Shown here piece after piece: positions 53,780 to 62,878 of a stretch of DNA of 64,000 bases. The stretch is from NCBI RefSeq assembly GCF_020510705.1, contig NZ_CP075184.1:2046001-2110000 (forward strand). The letters run 5' to 3'. The translations under genes and the position numbers were made by a program. Source of the DNA: Acidovorax radicis (GTDB lineage Bacteria > Pseudomonadota > Gammaproteobacteria > Burkholderiales > Burkholderiaceae_C). The notes beneath the pieces were generated by a model. It made no database searches, was not told the origin of the DNA, and saw nothing but the letters and a program-made list of their open reading frames with translations. Every line of letters begins with the position of its first letter. Positions within the stretch are counted from its first letter, which is position 1.

Positions 53780-54648
53780 GCCTTTTTTTGAACGATGTGC
53801 GCCACAGCTACGCGTTGACCGAAGTACTGGGCGGTGTGGGCCTGGCCCTGCCTGCGGGCGGCGTGCTGGCGCTGGTCGGCCCCTCGGGCTGCGGCAAGAC
53901 CACGCTGCTGCACCTGTGCGCGGGCCTGCTCGATGTGCAGGAGGGCCGGCTGGACAACTTTTTTGCGAACCCTGCGTTGATGTTCCAGCAGCCGCGCCTG
54001 CTGCCCTGGCAGACCACGGTGGACAACATCGCCCTGGGCCTGCGCGCACGGGGCATGGCCCGTGCTGAGGCCCGCGCCAGGGCGCACGCCATGGGCGCCG
54101 TGCTGGGGCTGGACGCCGAGGCGCTGGCCGTCTACCCGCACCAGCTTTCGGGCGGTATGCAAAGCCGCGCCGCGCTGGCGCGCGCCCTGGTGCTCGAACC
54201 CGATCTGCTGCTGATGGACGAACCCTTCGCCGCGCTGGACATCGGCCTCAAGGCGCAGCTGCACCGTCTGCTGCTGCGCCACCAGGCCGAGAAGGGCACA
54301 GCGGTGCTGATGATCACGCACGACCTTATGGAGGCCGTGCGCCTGGCCGACACCGTGCTCGTCATGGCCGCTAGGCCGGGCCGCATCTTGCACGGGCACA
54401 CGCCTGCCGCGCCCGCGCTGGCGCGCACCGACGCCATGGTCTACCGCGAGACCGCCGAGCTGCTGCGCGTGCCCGCCGTGCGTATGGCCTTTGGGTTGGA
54501 TGCGCTGCAGGAAGAGGGTGCATGCATCGCGATATCCAGCGTGACCAGCGCGGCCACCACAGTCCCTTCCTTGCCGGGCCAGCAGCGCTTGGCGGCTGCG
54601 CAGCAAGCGTCTGCCGCCAGTGCTTCCAGCAAAATCTCCTGCGGATGA
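53776..54648 (+). CDS. ABC transporter ATP-binding protein (NitT/TauT type)
   Basis: 290 residues from the ATG at 53776; the same frame is open from 52870, which is not coding. Walker A GPSGCGKTT (about 36-44), Q-loop MFQQPRLLPWQTT, signature LSGGM, Walker B LLLMDEPFAALD and H-loop ITHD are intact. It overlaps the permease stop and the NnrS start (ATGA each). The ~35 C-terminal residues (Ala/Ser-rich) are an extra tail. Confidence 0.93.
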   Translation: MSLFLNDVRHSYALTEVLGGVGLALPAGGVLALVGPSGCGKTTLLHLCAGLLDVQEGRLDNFFANPALMFQQPRLLPWQTTVDNIALGLRARGMARAEARARAHAMGAVLGLDAEALAVYPHQLSGGMQSRAALARALVLEPDLLLMDEPFAALDIGLKAQLHRLLLRHQAEKGTAVLMITHDLMEAVRLADTVLVMAARPGRILHGHTPAAPALARTDAMVYRETAELLRVPAVRMAFGLDALQEEGACIAISSVTSAATTVPSLPGQQRLAAAQQASAASASSKISCG

Positions 54649-55898
54649 ACCTCTCCACTGCCCCCCATCCGCCCACGGCTGCCACTGCCGCCTCTGCTGC
54701 ATGGCACCAGTCGGTACACCCGCTGTGGATGTGCGCCATGCGCCCGTTCTTTTTGCTCACCATGGGCTCTGCCGTGCTGCTCATCGCGCTGTGGAGCGCC
54801 GTGCTGGCGCTGGGCCTGCCGCCGCCCCCGGTGGCGGGCGGCGCGCTGGTGTGGCACGCTCACGAGCTGCTGCTGGGCTTTGGCCTGGCGGCGGTGGCGG
54901 GCTTTGTGCTCACCGCCGTGCCCGAGTTCACCAATACCGCGAGCGCCAGCCCGCGCACCGCGCGCCAGCTGGTGCTGCTGTGGCTGCTGGGGCGTGCGGG
55001 CTTCTGGCTCTCGGGCGTGGCGGGCAGCCTCGCGCTGGCGCTGGCTGCCTTGGCGCACCTGGGCCTGCTCGGCGGCCTGCTGGCGCTGCTGTGGCCCGCG
55101 CTGCGCACCGTGGCCGGGCAGCGCCACCGCGCCTTTGGCTGGGCGCTGGCGGGCCTGTTCGTGCTGGTGGCCGGCTTCTATGTGGACGCGCTGCGCGGGG
55201 CCTACCCCATGCGCTGGCTGCTGGCCCTGCTGGGCATGGTGATGGTGCTCATCATCGTGGCCATGAGCCGTATCTCCATGCGCATCGTCAACAACGCCAT
55301 TGACGCAGCAGGCGAGGGCAGAGAGCCCTACCTGGCCCGCCCGCCTCGGCGCAACCTCGCCATCCTCTGCATTGCATTGTTCACCGTGGCCGAGTTCCTT
55401 GAGCCCGGCGGCCGAACCAGCGGATGGCTGGCATGCTCCGCCGCCGCGGCGCTGTGCAATCTGATGGGCGACTGGCATGTCGGCCGCCCACTGCTGCGCC
55501 GCCTGCCGCTCATGCTCTACGTCGTATACGCCTGTATGGCGCTGGGCTACGCCCTCATCGGCTCAGCCCTACTCGCGGGCGGGCCAGGCGTGGACGCCGG
55601 GCGCCACCTGCTCAGCGTGGGCGCCATCGGGCTTTCGATATACACCGTGATCTGCATCGCCGGGCGTGCGCACTGCGGCTACCCGTCGGACGAACGGCCC
55701 TGGGTCGCACGCGGGGCGATGCTGATCCTTGCTGGGGCCGTGCTGCGCGCGAGTGCGGCATTTGTGCCTGACGCGGTGGTCGCTCTGCAGAGCCTGGCCG
55801 GGCTGTCCTGGGTGACGGCGTTCGGGTTGCTTTGCTGGCGCATCGCACCGGTGCTGTGGTGCGTGCGGCCGGATGGATTGTGGGGGTGCAGAGGGTAG
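54645..55898 (+). CDS. NnrS-family membrane protein
   Basis: 417 residues from the ATG at 54645. About twelve hydrophobic segments, with NnrS marks HPLWMCAMRPFFLLT, WHAHELLLGFG and several membrane His. NnrS proteins are haem- and copper-containing integral membrane proteins linked to nitric-oxide stress. Its fusion to this cluster by a stop-start overlap ties a haem-dependent protein to the tetrapyrrole pathway. Last gene of the run; no clear terminator seen. Confidence 0.9.
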   Translation: MNLSTAPHPPTAATAASAAWHQSVHPLWMCAMRPFFLLTMGSAVLLIALWSAVLALGLPPPPVAGGALVWHAHELLLGFGLAAVAGFVLTAVPEFTNTASASPRTARQLVLLWLLGRAGFWLSGVAGSLALALAALAHLGLLGGLLALLWPALRTVAGQRHRAFGWALAGLFVLVAGFYVDALRGAYPMRWLLALLGMVMVLIIVAMSRISMRIVNNAIDAAGEGREPYLARPPRRNLAILCIALFTVAEFLEPGGRTSGWLACSAAAALCNLMGDWHVGRPLLRRLPLMLYVVYACMALGYALIGSALLAGGPGVDAGRHLLSVGAIGLSIYTVICIAGRAHCGYPSDERPWVARGAMLILAGAVLRASAAFVPDAVVALQSLAGLSWVTAFGLLCWRIAPVLWCVRPDGLWGCRG

Positions 55899-56355
55899 AA
55901 GCTGAGTACACCGTTGACCTTTTGATTGGTTCCAGATGAAGGTCTTTCCGGGATCTACTGGGGGGTAGTTCTCGGCACGCATGGCACGCATGGCAGGCGT
56001 GGTAAGGGCGTTCTTGTGCAGGGCAATCAACGTGACTTCACTCCCCGGGTTGATTGCAAGGACTCTATCAACTCTTGCAGAACCGCTCGGTCCATGAAGA
56101 GTGGATAGCGTTTAGGGTCTATGTAATCGTCCGGGATGCGACAGCTAGGGAACAAGCAATGGCTCTGATGCTCCGCTTTTGTTAGAGTCCCGACGCTATC
56201 GCGTGGCGTTCTGATTCTTTGATCAGCTCGTATGTTCGATTACTCATGGATACCTCAATTCTGAAGGGGTGTTGCACTTCAGATTTGAGGCCGCCATGCG
56301 CTACAGGACGTTTTAATTTAAAAAAGCCCGCTGTGCAGTCAACGACGCAAACGCC
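55899..56355. other. Gene-free stretch with transposase debris
   Basis: No intact gene. On the minus strand 55970-56030 encodes LIALHKNALTTPAMRAMRA, close to the N-terminus of IS481-type transposases (LHKNARTTPA.RAEI), without the rest. A TGTTGCACTTCAGATTTGAGG segment near 56269 may be a transposon end. Nothing else recognised. Confidence 0.45.
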
Positions 56356-58086
56356 TTACGTGGCTATTTCCGCAAGGAGTCCAGGCGCATGTGCGAGCGG
56401 CATGTTGACGGATGTGCCCCTGCGGTTCAGCGCATGCGTGTGAAAGGGCTGTAATCTGTCGCGGTGGGCCACGCTGATCAGTGTTACGCCGGGCAGACGC
56501 GCCAGCACCAGACCATAGAGCGTCGCTTCGTTGCTGGCATCCAGCGAGGCGGTGGCTTCGTCAAGGAACAGGTGGGTCGGTTTTTGCAGCAGTATGCGGA
56601 CGAAGGCGATACGCTGCTGTTCTCCGGGCGACAGGCGTGTTGACCAGCTGTCGCTTTCGTCCAGGTGTTCGGTGAGATGTTCCAGCCGCACGGCGCGCAG
56701 CAGTTCGACGCACTCGTCGGTCCCGGCATCCGATCCATTGCCCGGATAACACAGGCAGGCGCGCAGCGTGCCGTTGGGCAGGTAGCTTTGCTGCGGCACA
56801 AACATGGCTTTGGCCGATACAGGCCATTCGATGCTGCCGCTGCCATGGGGCCAGAGTCCCGCCAGCGCCCGAAGCAGTGTGCTTTTTCCTGCGCCCGAAG
56901 GGCCGCGGATCAGCCAGCGCTCGCCCGGATGCAAGGCAAGGTCCAGGGGCTCATCGAGCGCGCTGCCGTCGGGCAGCGCCAGGCGCAGGCCATGCGTGCG
57001 CAGCACCGCGCTGTTGCCCTCAACCGTTTTGATGTCGCTGACTTGCGGCGTGGCAAGGGCGGCGTCAAATTCATTCAAGCGCATATACACCGAGCGCAGC
57101 AGGGCAAGGTCCTTGTACATCATGATGAACCACGACAGTCCACCGCGCACCCGACTGAAAGCCAGCGTGACTTGTTGCACCGTGCCCAGCGTGATCTCCC
57201 TGGCGAAGTAGCGCGGAACGATAATCAGGTAAGGAACAAAAGCGCCCACCTCGATATACGCTTCCTTGAAAAAGGTCACGCGCTTGGTGTAGCGCATGAC
57301 ATCTCGCCAATTGTGGCGGATGGCCGCAAAGGCCGCACCCAGCTGCCCACGCTCGGTTTCGCCCCCGCCATAAAAGGCAATTTGCTCCGCGTTTTCGCGC
57401 AGGCGAACCATGAGAAAACGAAAATGCGCCTCGCGCCGCCGCTGTTGGTAATCGACCGCCGCCATCGGCTTGCCGATTTTTTCCAGAAACAGCGAGCCCG
57501 CCAGCGCGTACAGGATGGCCGCCCAGAGCATGTAACCCGGAATGCTGATGTTGATGCCGCCCACCGCAAAAGCCAAACTGCCCGAAATCGCCCAGACAAC
57601 CGTCCCGTAAGACACCAGCCTGACCACGTTGTCGAGCAAGCCGAGCGACAGCCGCAGCGTTTCCGTGGCCATCATGCGCAAGTCTTCGGCAATGCGCTGG
57701 TCGGGGTTGTCCACGAGCTTTTCGCGGTTGATACGGTAGTATGCGTTGGCGTGAAGCCAGCGCCCCACATACACATCGGTCAGCCAACTGCGCCAGCGCA
57801 TTTCAAGCTTCTGGTTGAACCAAGGGCGCGTGGTATCCAGAAAAATACTTGATACCGCAATCACCAGGAATACCCATATCTGGCGCCAGAAGGCGGCAGC
57901 ATCAAAATCCGCCAACGCATCAAAAAAATCGCGCTGCCAGTACGTCATGCGCACCGCGGTGTAGGCCCGCGTCAAGTCAATCGCAATGATCAGCGCCAGC
58001 AGGCCGCGCGCGGCCCAGCGCTCTTCCGATATCCAGTAGGGTTTTGCCAGCCGCCATGCTGCCGAAAACTGTTCTTTAATGGCCAT
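56356..58086 (-). CDS. SbmA/BacA-type ABC transporter with fused ATPase
   Basis: 576 residues from the ATG at 58086 (AGGCGG upstream; a GTG two codons earlier also fits). The N-terminal SbmA/BacA-like membrane domain has WFNQKLEMRWRSWLTDVYVGRWLHANAYYRI and IDNPDQRI-type residues (here VDNPDQRI). The nucleotide-binding domain has Walker A GPSGAGKST, signature LSPGEQQR and Walker B LFLDEATASLD. Relatives move vitamin B12, peptides or siderophores; position after a siderophore receptor suggests uptake or recycling of its ligand. Confidence 0.88.
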   Translation of the reverse strand: MAIKEQFSAAWRLAKPYWISEERWAARGLLALIIAIDLTRAYTAVRMTYWQRDFFDALADFDAAAFWRQIWVFLVIAVSSIFLDTTRPWFNQKLEMRWRSWLTDVYVGRWLHANAYYRINREKLVDNPDQRIAEDLRMMATETLRLSLGLLDNVVRLVSYGTVVWAISGSLAFAVGGINISIPGYMLWAAILYALAGSLFLEKIGKPMAAVDYQQRRREAHFRFLMVRLRENAEQIAFYGGGETERGQLGAAFAAIRHNWRDVMRYTKRVTFFKEAYIEVGAFVPYLIIVPRYFAREITLGTVQQVTLAFSRVRGGLSWFIMMYKDLALLRSVYMRLNEFDAALATPQVSDIKTVEGNSAVLRTHGLRLALPDGSALDEPLDLALHPGERWLIRGPSGAGKSTLLRALAGLWPHGSGSIEWPVSAKAMFVPQQSYLPNGTLRACLCYPGNGSDAGTDECVELLRAVRLEHLTEHLDESDSWSTRLSPGEQQRIAFVRILLQKPTHLFLDEATASLDASNEATLYGLVLARLPGVTLISVAHRDRLQPFHTHALNRRGTSVNMPLAHAPGLLAEIAT

Positions 58087-58174
58087 CGACACCGCCTGTT
58101 CGTGTGTTCATTTTCGACCGGAGGCGCGCGGATGCTGCCATCATCGCCACCTCCAGTTCGGTGCCATGTAAAGA

Positions 58175-60388
58175 TCAGAATCTGGTGCGTAGCGTGATCG
58201 CCACGTTGCGCGGTTCACCGTAGCTGTTGTAGGTGTTGGTGCCGCCAAGCCGCGTGTAGTAAGTCTTGTCAAAGAGGTTGTTTACATTCAGGCTCACCGT
58301 GGTGCGGGCATCGATCGGGTAGCTGGCCAGAGCGTTCACCACTGCATACCCGTCTTGCGAGCGGATTTCCGAGCTGCCGTTGCCGGCCTTGCTTTTACTC
58401 ACCAAATTCGCGCCCAGGCCCAGTGTCAATGTCTGCAGCGCGCCCTCGGAAAAAGTATGCGTGCCCCAGACCTTCACGGTGTGGCGCGGCTGCCAGGTCT
58501 GGAACTGCAGGCCTGCGTTGGCCAAGTCTTTTAAATAAGCCGTGTCCTGCCGCGAATAAGCGAGCTGCAGGTTGTAGCCGGGCATCGGGCTGCCCGACAC
58601 CTCGAACTCCCATCCCTTGCTTTCCACTTCGCCGGCATTGATGTAGTAGCCCAGATGGTCCGGGTCGGCGAATGAACGGTTGGTGTCGCGCAGATTGAAC
58701 AGCGCGATTGATGCGTTCAACGCCCCGTTGAAGAACGCGCTCTTTGCGCCGACTTCATATTGGCGCCCCTCGCGCGGATCAATCGTTTCGCCGCTGACCT
58801 TGCTCTGGGTTTGAGGAATGAAGATGCTGGCGTAACTGGCATACAGGGAAACTTCCTGAGTCAGGTCGTAAACCGCACCCGCATAGGGTGTGAATTCGTT
58901 GTCGGCTCCGGCCGCGCCCGTCGCCCAGTCGGTCGGATTTCCCGGCGCCACGGTGCGTGACCGGGTTTTGAACTGGCTCAGCCGGCCACCCAGCAGTATT
59001 TTGAGCGGGTCGGTGACGTTCAGGCGGACCTGCCCGTAGAAGCCGCTCTGCTGGGTCTGTGAATTCGATCCGCGGTTATACGGAAGTTCGAAATCGGGCA
59101 CCAGGTCAGGCCGTTCAAAAGGCACGTCGGTCACGGCTGGCGCATTCACGCCGACGTTGAGGGTCGAGAACTTGTCGTAGTTGTAGCCAAACAGCACATC
59201 GTGCCTGCGACCCAGCACCGGAATCGCACCTGTCACGAACACATCGACGGCATCACGCTGGTATGTCACATCGCTTACTCGGCGCGCATAGTTCAGCGTC
59301 TGCGTGACCGGATTAACGCCGGTCGATGCATACGAGTCCTTGAAAAAGAAGCTTTGGTCGCGCCGTGAGAGCTTGACCTTGGCGCTCCAGTCAGGGTTGA
59401 AGCGGTGTTCCAGTTCAGCTGCAAGATCCTGCGTACGCCATTCGTAGCGCGACCAGCGCGGCACCGGGTTGGTGGAGCGCGGCACGTCCAGCAGGCCGCC
59501 TGTAGTCCAGGCCGGCAAACCACCATAAGAAACAGGCGTTTTGTCCTCCTGCCCGGTGGCGATGAGCGAGAGCGTCGTGTCTTTGGTGAGGTCCCATTCC
59601 AGCGTGCCGTAGCCTAGCCATTTTCGCGTCCTGGTCGCATCGTAAAAATAGTCGCGGTCCTGCGCCGCAAGAACCGCACGGGCGCGCACCGTCCTGGCCT
59701 CGTTGAGTGGGCCGGTGACATCGATCTCGCTGCGGTAGTTGTTCCACGAACCCGCGCTGATCGAGCCGGACAGACCAAAGTCCGCTTTGGCGCGCTTACG
59801 CACCAGGTTGACCACGCCGCCCGGTTCGTCTGCCCCCTGGAGAACACCCGCAGGTCCGCGCAGCACTTCGACGCGTTCATAAATAGGCAGGTCGATTTGC
59901 TGATAACCCGAAAGCCCGGTGCGCGCAGGAATTCCGTCATAAGCAACGCCCAGGGCATAGCCGCGTGAGTAGAACTGGCTTTGCGTGGAGTCGTTTGAAA
60001 TGGCGGTAACGCCGGGCATCTGGTTCAGCACCTCGGTAACCGTGGCCAGGTTCTGCTCCTCGATTCGCTGGCGCGTGATGACTGAAACCGAATTCGGAAT
60101 CTCACGCAAGCTGCGCTCCTGCTTGCCTCCGACCATGACCTTGCTGAGGTAGCCTTCCGGTTCGGTTGAGCCGGTAACAATGACCGGCGCCAGACTCGGC
60201 ACCGCATTGTGGTCGGGGTTCGCAGTGTCTGCAGCCGGCGCCGCGATCGATGCGGACGGCTTGACCGTTTGCAGCGGGTCACTGACCTGGGACCAGCCTT
60301 GCGGTACATACAAAACCAGCAAGATGGCCAGCGCGGTGGCCGTTGCTGCAAAATTTCTTTCTGCGCGTTGATTGCTTTTTATGGACAT
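58175..60388 (-). CDS. TonB-dependent siderophore receptor
   Basis: 737 residues. After a signal peptide and Ala/Pro-rich linker comes the siderophore-type plug (SLREIPNSVSVITRQRIEEQN, LNQMPGVTAISNDSTQSQFYSRG, ERVEVLRGPAGVLQGADEPGGVVNLVRKR; short parts are the hallmarks) and the barrel ending TLRTRF. Similar to FhuE/FpvA-type receptors without the N-terminal signalling domain. Third gene of a minus-strand DUF2946-HMA-receptor-ABC set. Precise siderophore unknown. Confidence 0.94.
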   Translation of the reverse strand: MSIKSNQRAERNFAATATALAILLVLYVPQGWSQVSDPLQTVKPSASIAAPAADTANPDHNAVPSLAPVIVTGSTEPEGYLSKVMVGGKQERSLREIPNSVSVITRQRIEEQNLATVTEVLNQMPGVTAISNDSTQSQFYSRGYALGVAYDGIPARTGLSGYQQIDLPIYERVEVLRGPAGVLQGADEPGGVVNLVRKRAKADFGLSGSISAGSWNNYRSEIDVTGPLNEARTVRARAVLAAQDRDYFYDATRTRKWLGYGTLEWDLTKDTTLSLIATGQEDKTPVSYGGLPAWTTGGLLDVPRSTNPVPRWSRYEWRTQDLAAELEHRFNPDWSAKVKLSRRDQSFFFKDSYASTGVNPVTQTLNYARRVSDVTYQRDAVDVFVTGAIPVLGRRHDVLFGYNYDKFSTLNVGVNAPAVTDVPFERPDLVPDFELPYNRGSNSQTQQSGFYGQVRLNVTDPLKILLGGRLSQFKTRSRTVAPGNPTDWATGAAGADNEFTPYAGAVYDLTQEVSLYASYASIFIPQTQSKVSGETIDPREGRQYEVGAKSAFFNGALNASIALFNLRDTNRSFADPDHLGYYINAGEVESKGWEFEVSGSPMPGYNLQLAYSRQDTAYLKDLANAGLQFQTWQPRHTVKVWGTHTFSEGALQTLTLGLGANLVSKSKAGNGSSEIRSQDGYAVVNALASYPIDARTTVSLNVNNLFDKTYYTRLGGTNTYNSYGEPRNVAITLRTRF

Positions 60389-60458
60389 GAATTTTTCTTT
60401 GAGGTGTTGATGTTCTGGCGCCGGATGCTGGTGCTCTTCGTACGTAGCGCATGTCGCT

Positions 60459-60716
60459 CTAGGCGCGCACGCTGAAGCCGGTTGCTTCGACGGCTAGCCG
60501 AATGGCGTCTTTGGTGATGCAGGCCGTGTCGAAATCGACCGTCACCAGTTGGCTTTCCAGAACGACAACGGCCGAGCGAATGCCCGTCGTTGCTTCCAGT
60601 GCTTTTTTCAGGCGACCCGAACAGCCTCCGCAATGCATGCCGTCCACGCCTAATTCAAGCGTGCCTGGGGATGCGCTGTTCAGTAAAAGATGCGGGGTTG
60701 AAACTTTTGGGCGCAT
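60459..60716 (-). CDS. Heavy-metal-associated (HMA) domain protein
   Basis: 85 residues from the ATG at 60716; a longer frame to 60752 is possible. HMA fold with the metal-binding CxxC as GMHCGGCSGRLKKALE, plus VTVDFDTACITKDAI. A cytoplasmic copper/zinc-binding chaperone or regulator type. It lies between the DUF2946 and receptor genes, so the locus may handle copper as well as iron. Confidence 0.85.
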   Translation of the reverse strand: MRPKVSTPHLLLNSASPGTLELGVDGMHCGGCSGRLKKALEATTGIRSAVVVLESQLVTVDFDTACITKDAIRLAVEATGFSVRA

Positions 60717-60942
60717 GAATGTCTTTTGCGCTAGCCATGGACGTGGGTTCACATAGAGCTGGGCGATTGGCAGCTGGGCACACGCAATCGAGCCGATTCG
60801 TCGATCACGAAAGGCGGGAAAATGTAGAAATGAACAGCGGTTTAGCGACTGCCTTCGGCGCTGGGCCGACGCGCACGGGGAAAGGCTGGGATCATTCGAT
60901 GAACGCCCATGGCGGCAGCAAACCGCCCCACTGCGCTTGGCG

Positions 60943-60955
60943 GAGAATCATTCGC
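60943..60955. promoter_or_regulatory. Possible Fur half-site
   Basis: GAGAATCATTCGC resembles the core of a Fur box (GATAATGATTATC type) upstream of the metal-uptake genes. Only a partial match, over 200 bases from the HMA start. Confidence 0.2.
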
Positions 60956-60985
60956 AGGCGTGCGTGACGCCGGGAAACTAGAAAT

Positions 60986-61345
60986 TCAGACGAGTACGGG
61001 CGGCCCGCGCGCGGGTAGCGGTGCCCCGGCAAGTGCGGCGATATGCGCCACAAAGAAGAGTTGGAGAAAATGTGCCATTGGCGGTGGCGTCTTCAAGGCG
61101 CTGCTGGTCTCAGGAAGAGGAGCGATAGCGCCAAGGCAAAGCGGACAGTCCAGCGTGCGCTTGACCAACTCGACAGCTTCACCGTCGCTGTTGATCACGA
61201 GCAGCTTGGTGAAGCTGCCATCGGAGCAAACAAACTCCATCACTTGCGGATGGAAGATGGGAGAGGCCGTAGCACTTGCCAGTGTCAATGCAAACCATGC
61301 CAGGATAAGGCGGGCAAGCAATGACGAACTTCGCAGACGGTGCAT
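60986..61345 (-). CDS. DUF2946-family exported protein
   Basis: 119 residues from the ATG at 61345. Signal-like N-terminus (RLILAWFALTLASATASPIF), then the DUF2946 core with a CSDGS..K segment and the CPLC pair (TLDCPLCLGAIAP) followed by a hydrophobic stretch. Such proteins are frequently encoded next to TonB receptors and copper genes in beta- and gammaproteobacteria. It heads the minus-strand metal locus. Confidence 0.75.
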   Translation of the reverse strand: MHRLRSSSLLARLILAWFALTLASATASPIFHPQVMEFVCSDGSFTKLLVINSDGEAVELVKRTLDCPLCLGAIAPLPETSSALKTPPPMAHFLQLFFVAHIAALAGAPLPARGPPVLV

Positions 61346-61679
61346 GGTCAAACATTATCTACAAGCTTTGACGCTTTTTGCAGCTCGAAAGGTTTGCCGC
61401 TTACTTCGATGATGTTAGTCAACGGGTCTCCGAATTTCAGACCATGCGATGCGCTGGCTATTTCGCTCAACCAAAATGTACAAGTTCAGTGCCGAGCAAC
61501 GCGCGAGGGATAAACGACGACGGACTCGCCCGCGAGCGTTCGTTGTCATCGTGCACCTCTTCTGGCGGCTGGCGTGTCAGCATCAAGCCCCAGCGCCAAT
61601 ATGACATGCGCCACCTTCCTCCGAAAAATTGGTGAGTAAAGAGGCAGGTATGACCACCAACCAGCAGAGGGGGTGCGGC
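61346..61679. other. Gene-free stretch
   Basis: Nothing recognisable. The near part probably holds the promoter of the DUF2946 gene; on the minus strand TGCAAA and GATAAT lie 17 bases apart (about 61352-61379). Confidence 0.3.
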
Positions 61680-62072
61680 GGCACCGGCCGTGATGAACCG
61701 CTCCATCAGGTAGCGGTCGTGCGGACGGATATCCGCTTAGTAGAGCGGTACCCCCAGAGACTGGAGAGCCTGTGCCACCTTGCCGAGATCGCGGAACCTG
61801 CGGGCGTAGACACCAAGGATGGGTTCCTGATCGAACGTCTTCAGATCGAGCACCCTCACCTCCAGGCCCCGCAGGTTCGTCAGCGGGGTCTGTGCCGCTG
61901 CCCGGTAACGGGCCGGCAGAAAGGCGACCGAGGTCTGCCGGGTCAGAAGCACCTTCTTTGGCCCATCGTCGGTGGCCAGCCAGTATTCGGTCTCGGTGCC
62001 GTCTGGGAGGTCACGCCAGTGGCGGGTGAGGAGGAAGCCCCGGAGTTCGGTGGGTGCGAGGGCTGAGGACAT
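61680..62072 (-). pseudogene. polB: 5' fragment of DNA polymerase II (polB) with in-frame stop
   Basis: From the ATG at 62072 the product matches the N-terminus of PolB (GFLLTRHWRDLPDGTE, YWLATDDGPKKVLL, SVAFLPA). At codon 112 a TAA (61737-61739) replaces the Glu of the YEADIRP motif; the same frame then goes on with ADIRPHDRYLMERFITAG, so a single G-to-T change broke the gene. Homology then stops near 61680, so the catalytic parts are lost. A LexA box lies 84 bases upstream, as expected for this SOS gene. Confidence 0.85.
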
Positions 62073-62155
62073 CAGGTGGGGCGGAGGACGTTGGCGCGCA
62101 AATTTTGATGCCTATGGCGAGATGATCGACAGGTGCGGCACGCTCTTGCGCATAA

Positions 62156-62175
62156 TACTGTATTTTTGTACAGTA
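62156..62175. promoter_or_regulatory. LexA (SOS) box
   Basis: TACTGTA (62156-62162) and TACAGTA (62169-62175) make a consensus CTG-N10-CAG site with perfect 7-base arms. It lies between the divergent polB fragment and the small ORF at 62202. Confidence 0.85.
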
Positions 62176-62201
62176 TTGCAAAAACCGAAACCGAGAAGGC
62201 C

Positions 62202-62282
62202 ATGTACAAACCCTCCCGCTATGTATTCCGTCCCGCCCGACCGGCTCCCGCACTGCTGCGCCGCATCTGGGCGTGGTTCTGA
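62202..62282 (+). CDS. 26-residue ORF behind a LexA box
   Basis: An ATG at 62202, 26 bases after the LexA box, with GAGAAGG close before it (spacing short). Product MYKPSRYVFRPARPAP, then a Leu/Arg/Trp ending (ALLRRIWAWF). Basic, with aromatic end, so membrane-active or regulatory if made. No match known to me. Confidence 0.35.
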   Translation: MYKPSRYVFRPARPAPALLRRIWAWF

Positions 62283-62878
62283 CCCGGCGCGGCGGCGCCA
62301 TCGGGCCATGCCCACCTTCGGGAAGTCACGGTGCGCACTGTGCGTGCCGACCGCTTGAGGCTGTGAGCGGAAATGCGCGCCGCTTTAACGTGATCCCCCG
62401 ATTCCGCAGACGGCGGGGCAACTAGTCGGGAACGTGGGGGGTAATCCTTTTTTTGGCTGTGTTCTTTGAGATAGCTACGACGGGCCATGACCATAAAACC
62501 GATTAAAGAAATGAAATTCACAGCACATGAGACCGCACCACGAAAATCCAGCGAAACCTCCCGGGACACGTCGAATGTGACGCCGTACAACAGAAACCAT
62601 GCGCCGGTGGAGCGGTGGGCCCAGTGCGATCGGTGTCGTGGCCTCGGGCGTTGAAGGCAGCCGACCATGGCTGCACGACACTGTGTGGCTGGTCACCGAC
62701 CCGACGCCGTTAAGTGCTTTAGATGCCTGCAAATCAAGACTCCGTCGCCAATACTTGGGCTCACCTGATATGGGCAAACCCCGTAGATACGTGGCCTGCC
62801 GGCACCATGCCGGAAATGCGTTGCGCTGCACGGACTTACGACGGCATGTCACTTCGGACTGTAAAAGTCAGGTCTGAG
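62283..62878. other. Stretch without a firm gene
   Basis: Two overlapping weak candidates. A minus-strand segment (about 62450-62620) reads as a membrane-protein remnant (WFLLYGVTFDVSREVSLDF, FISLIGFMVMARRS). A + strand ATG at 62487 opens a 54-codon frame (MTIKPIKEMKFTAHE). Neither has a match I recognise. Confidence 0.3.
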
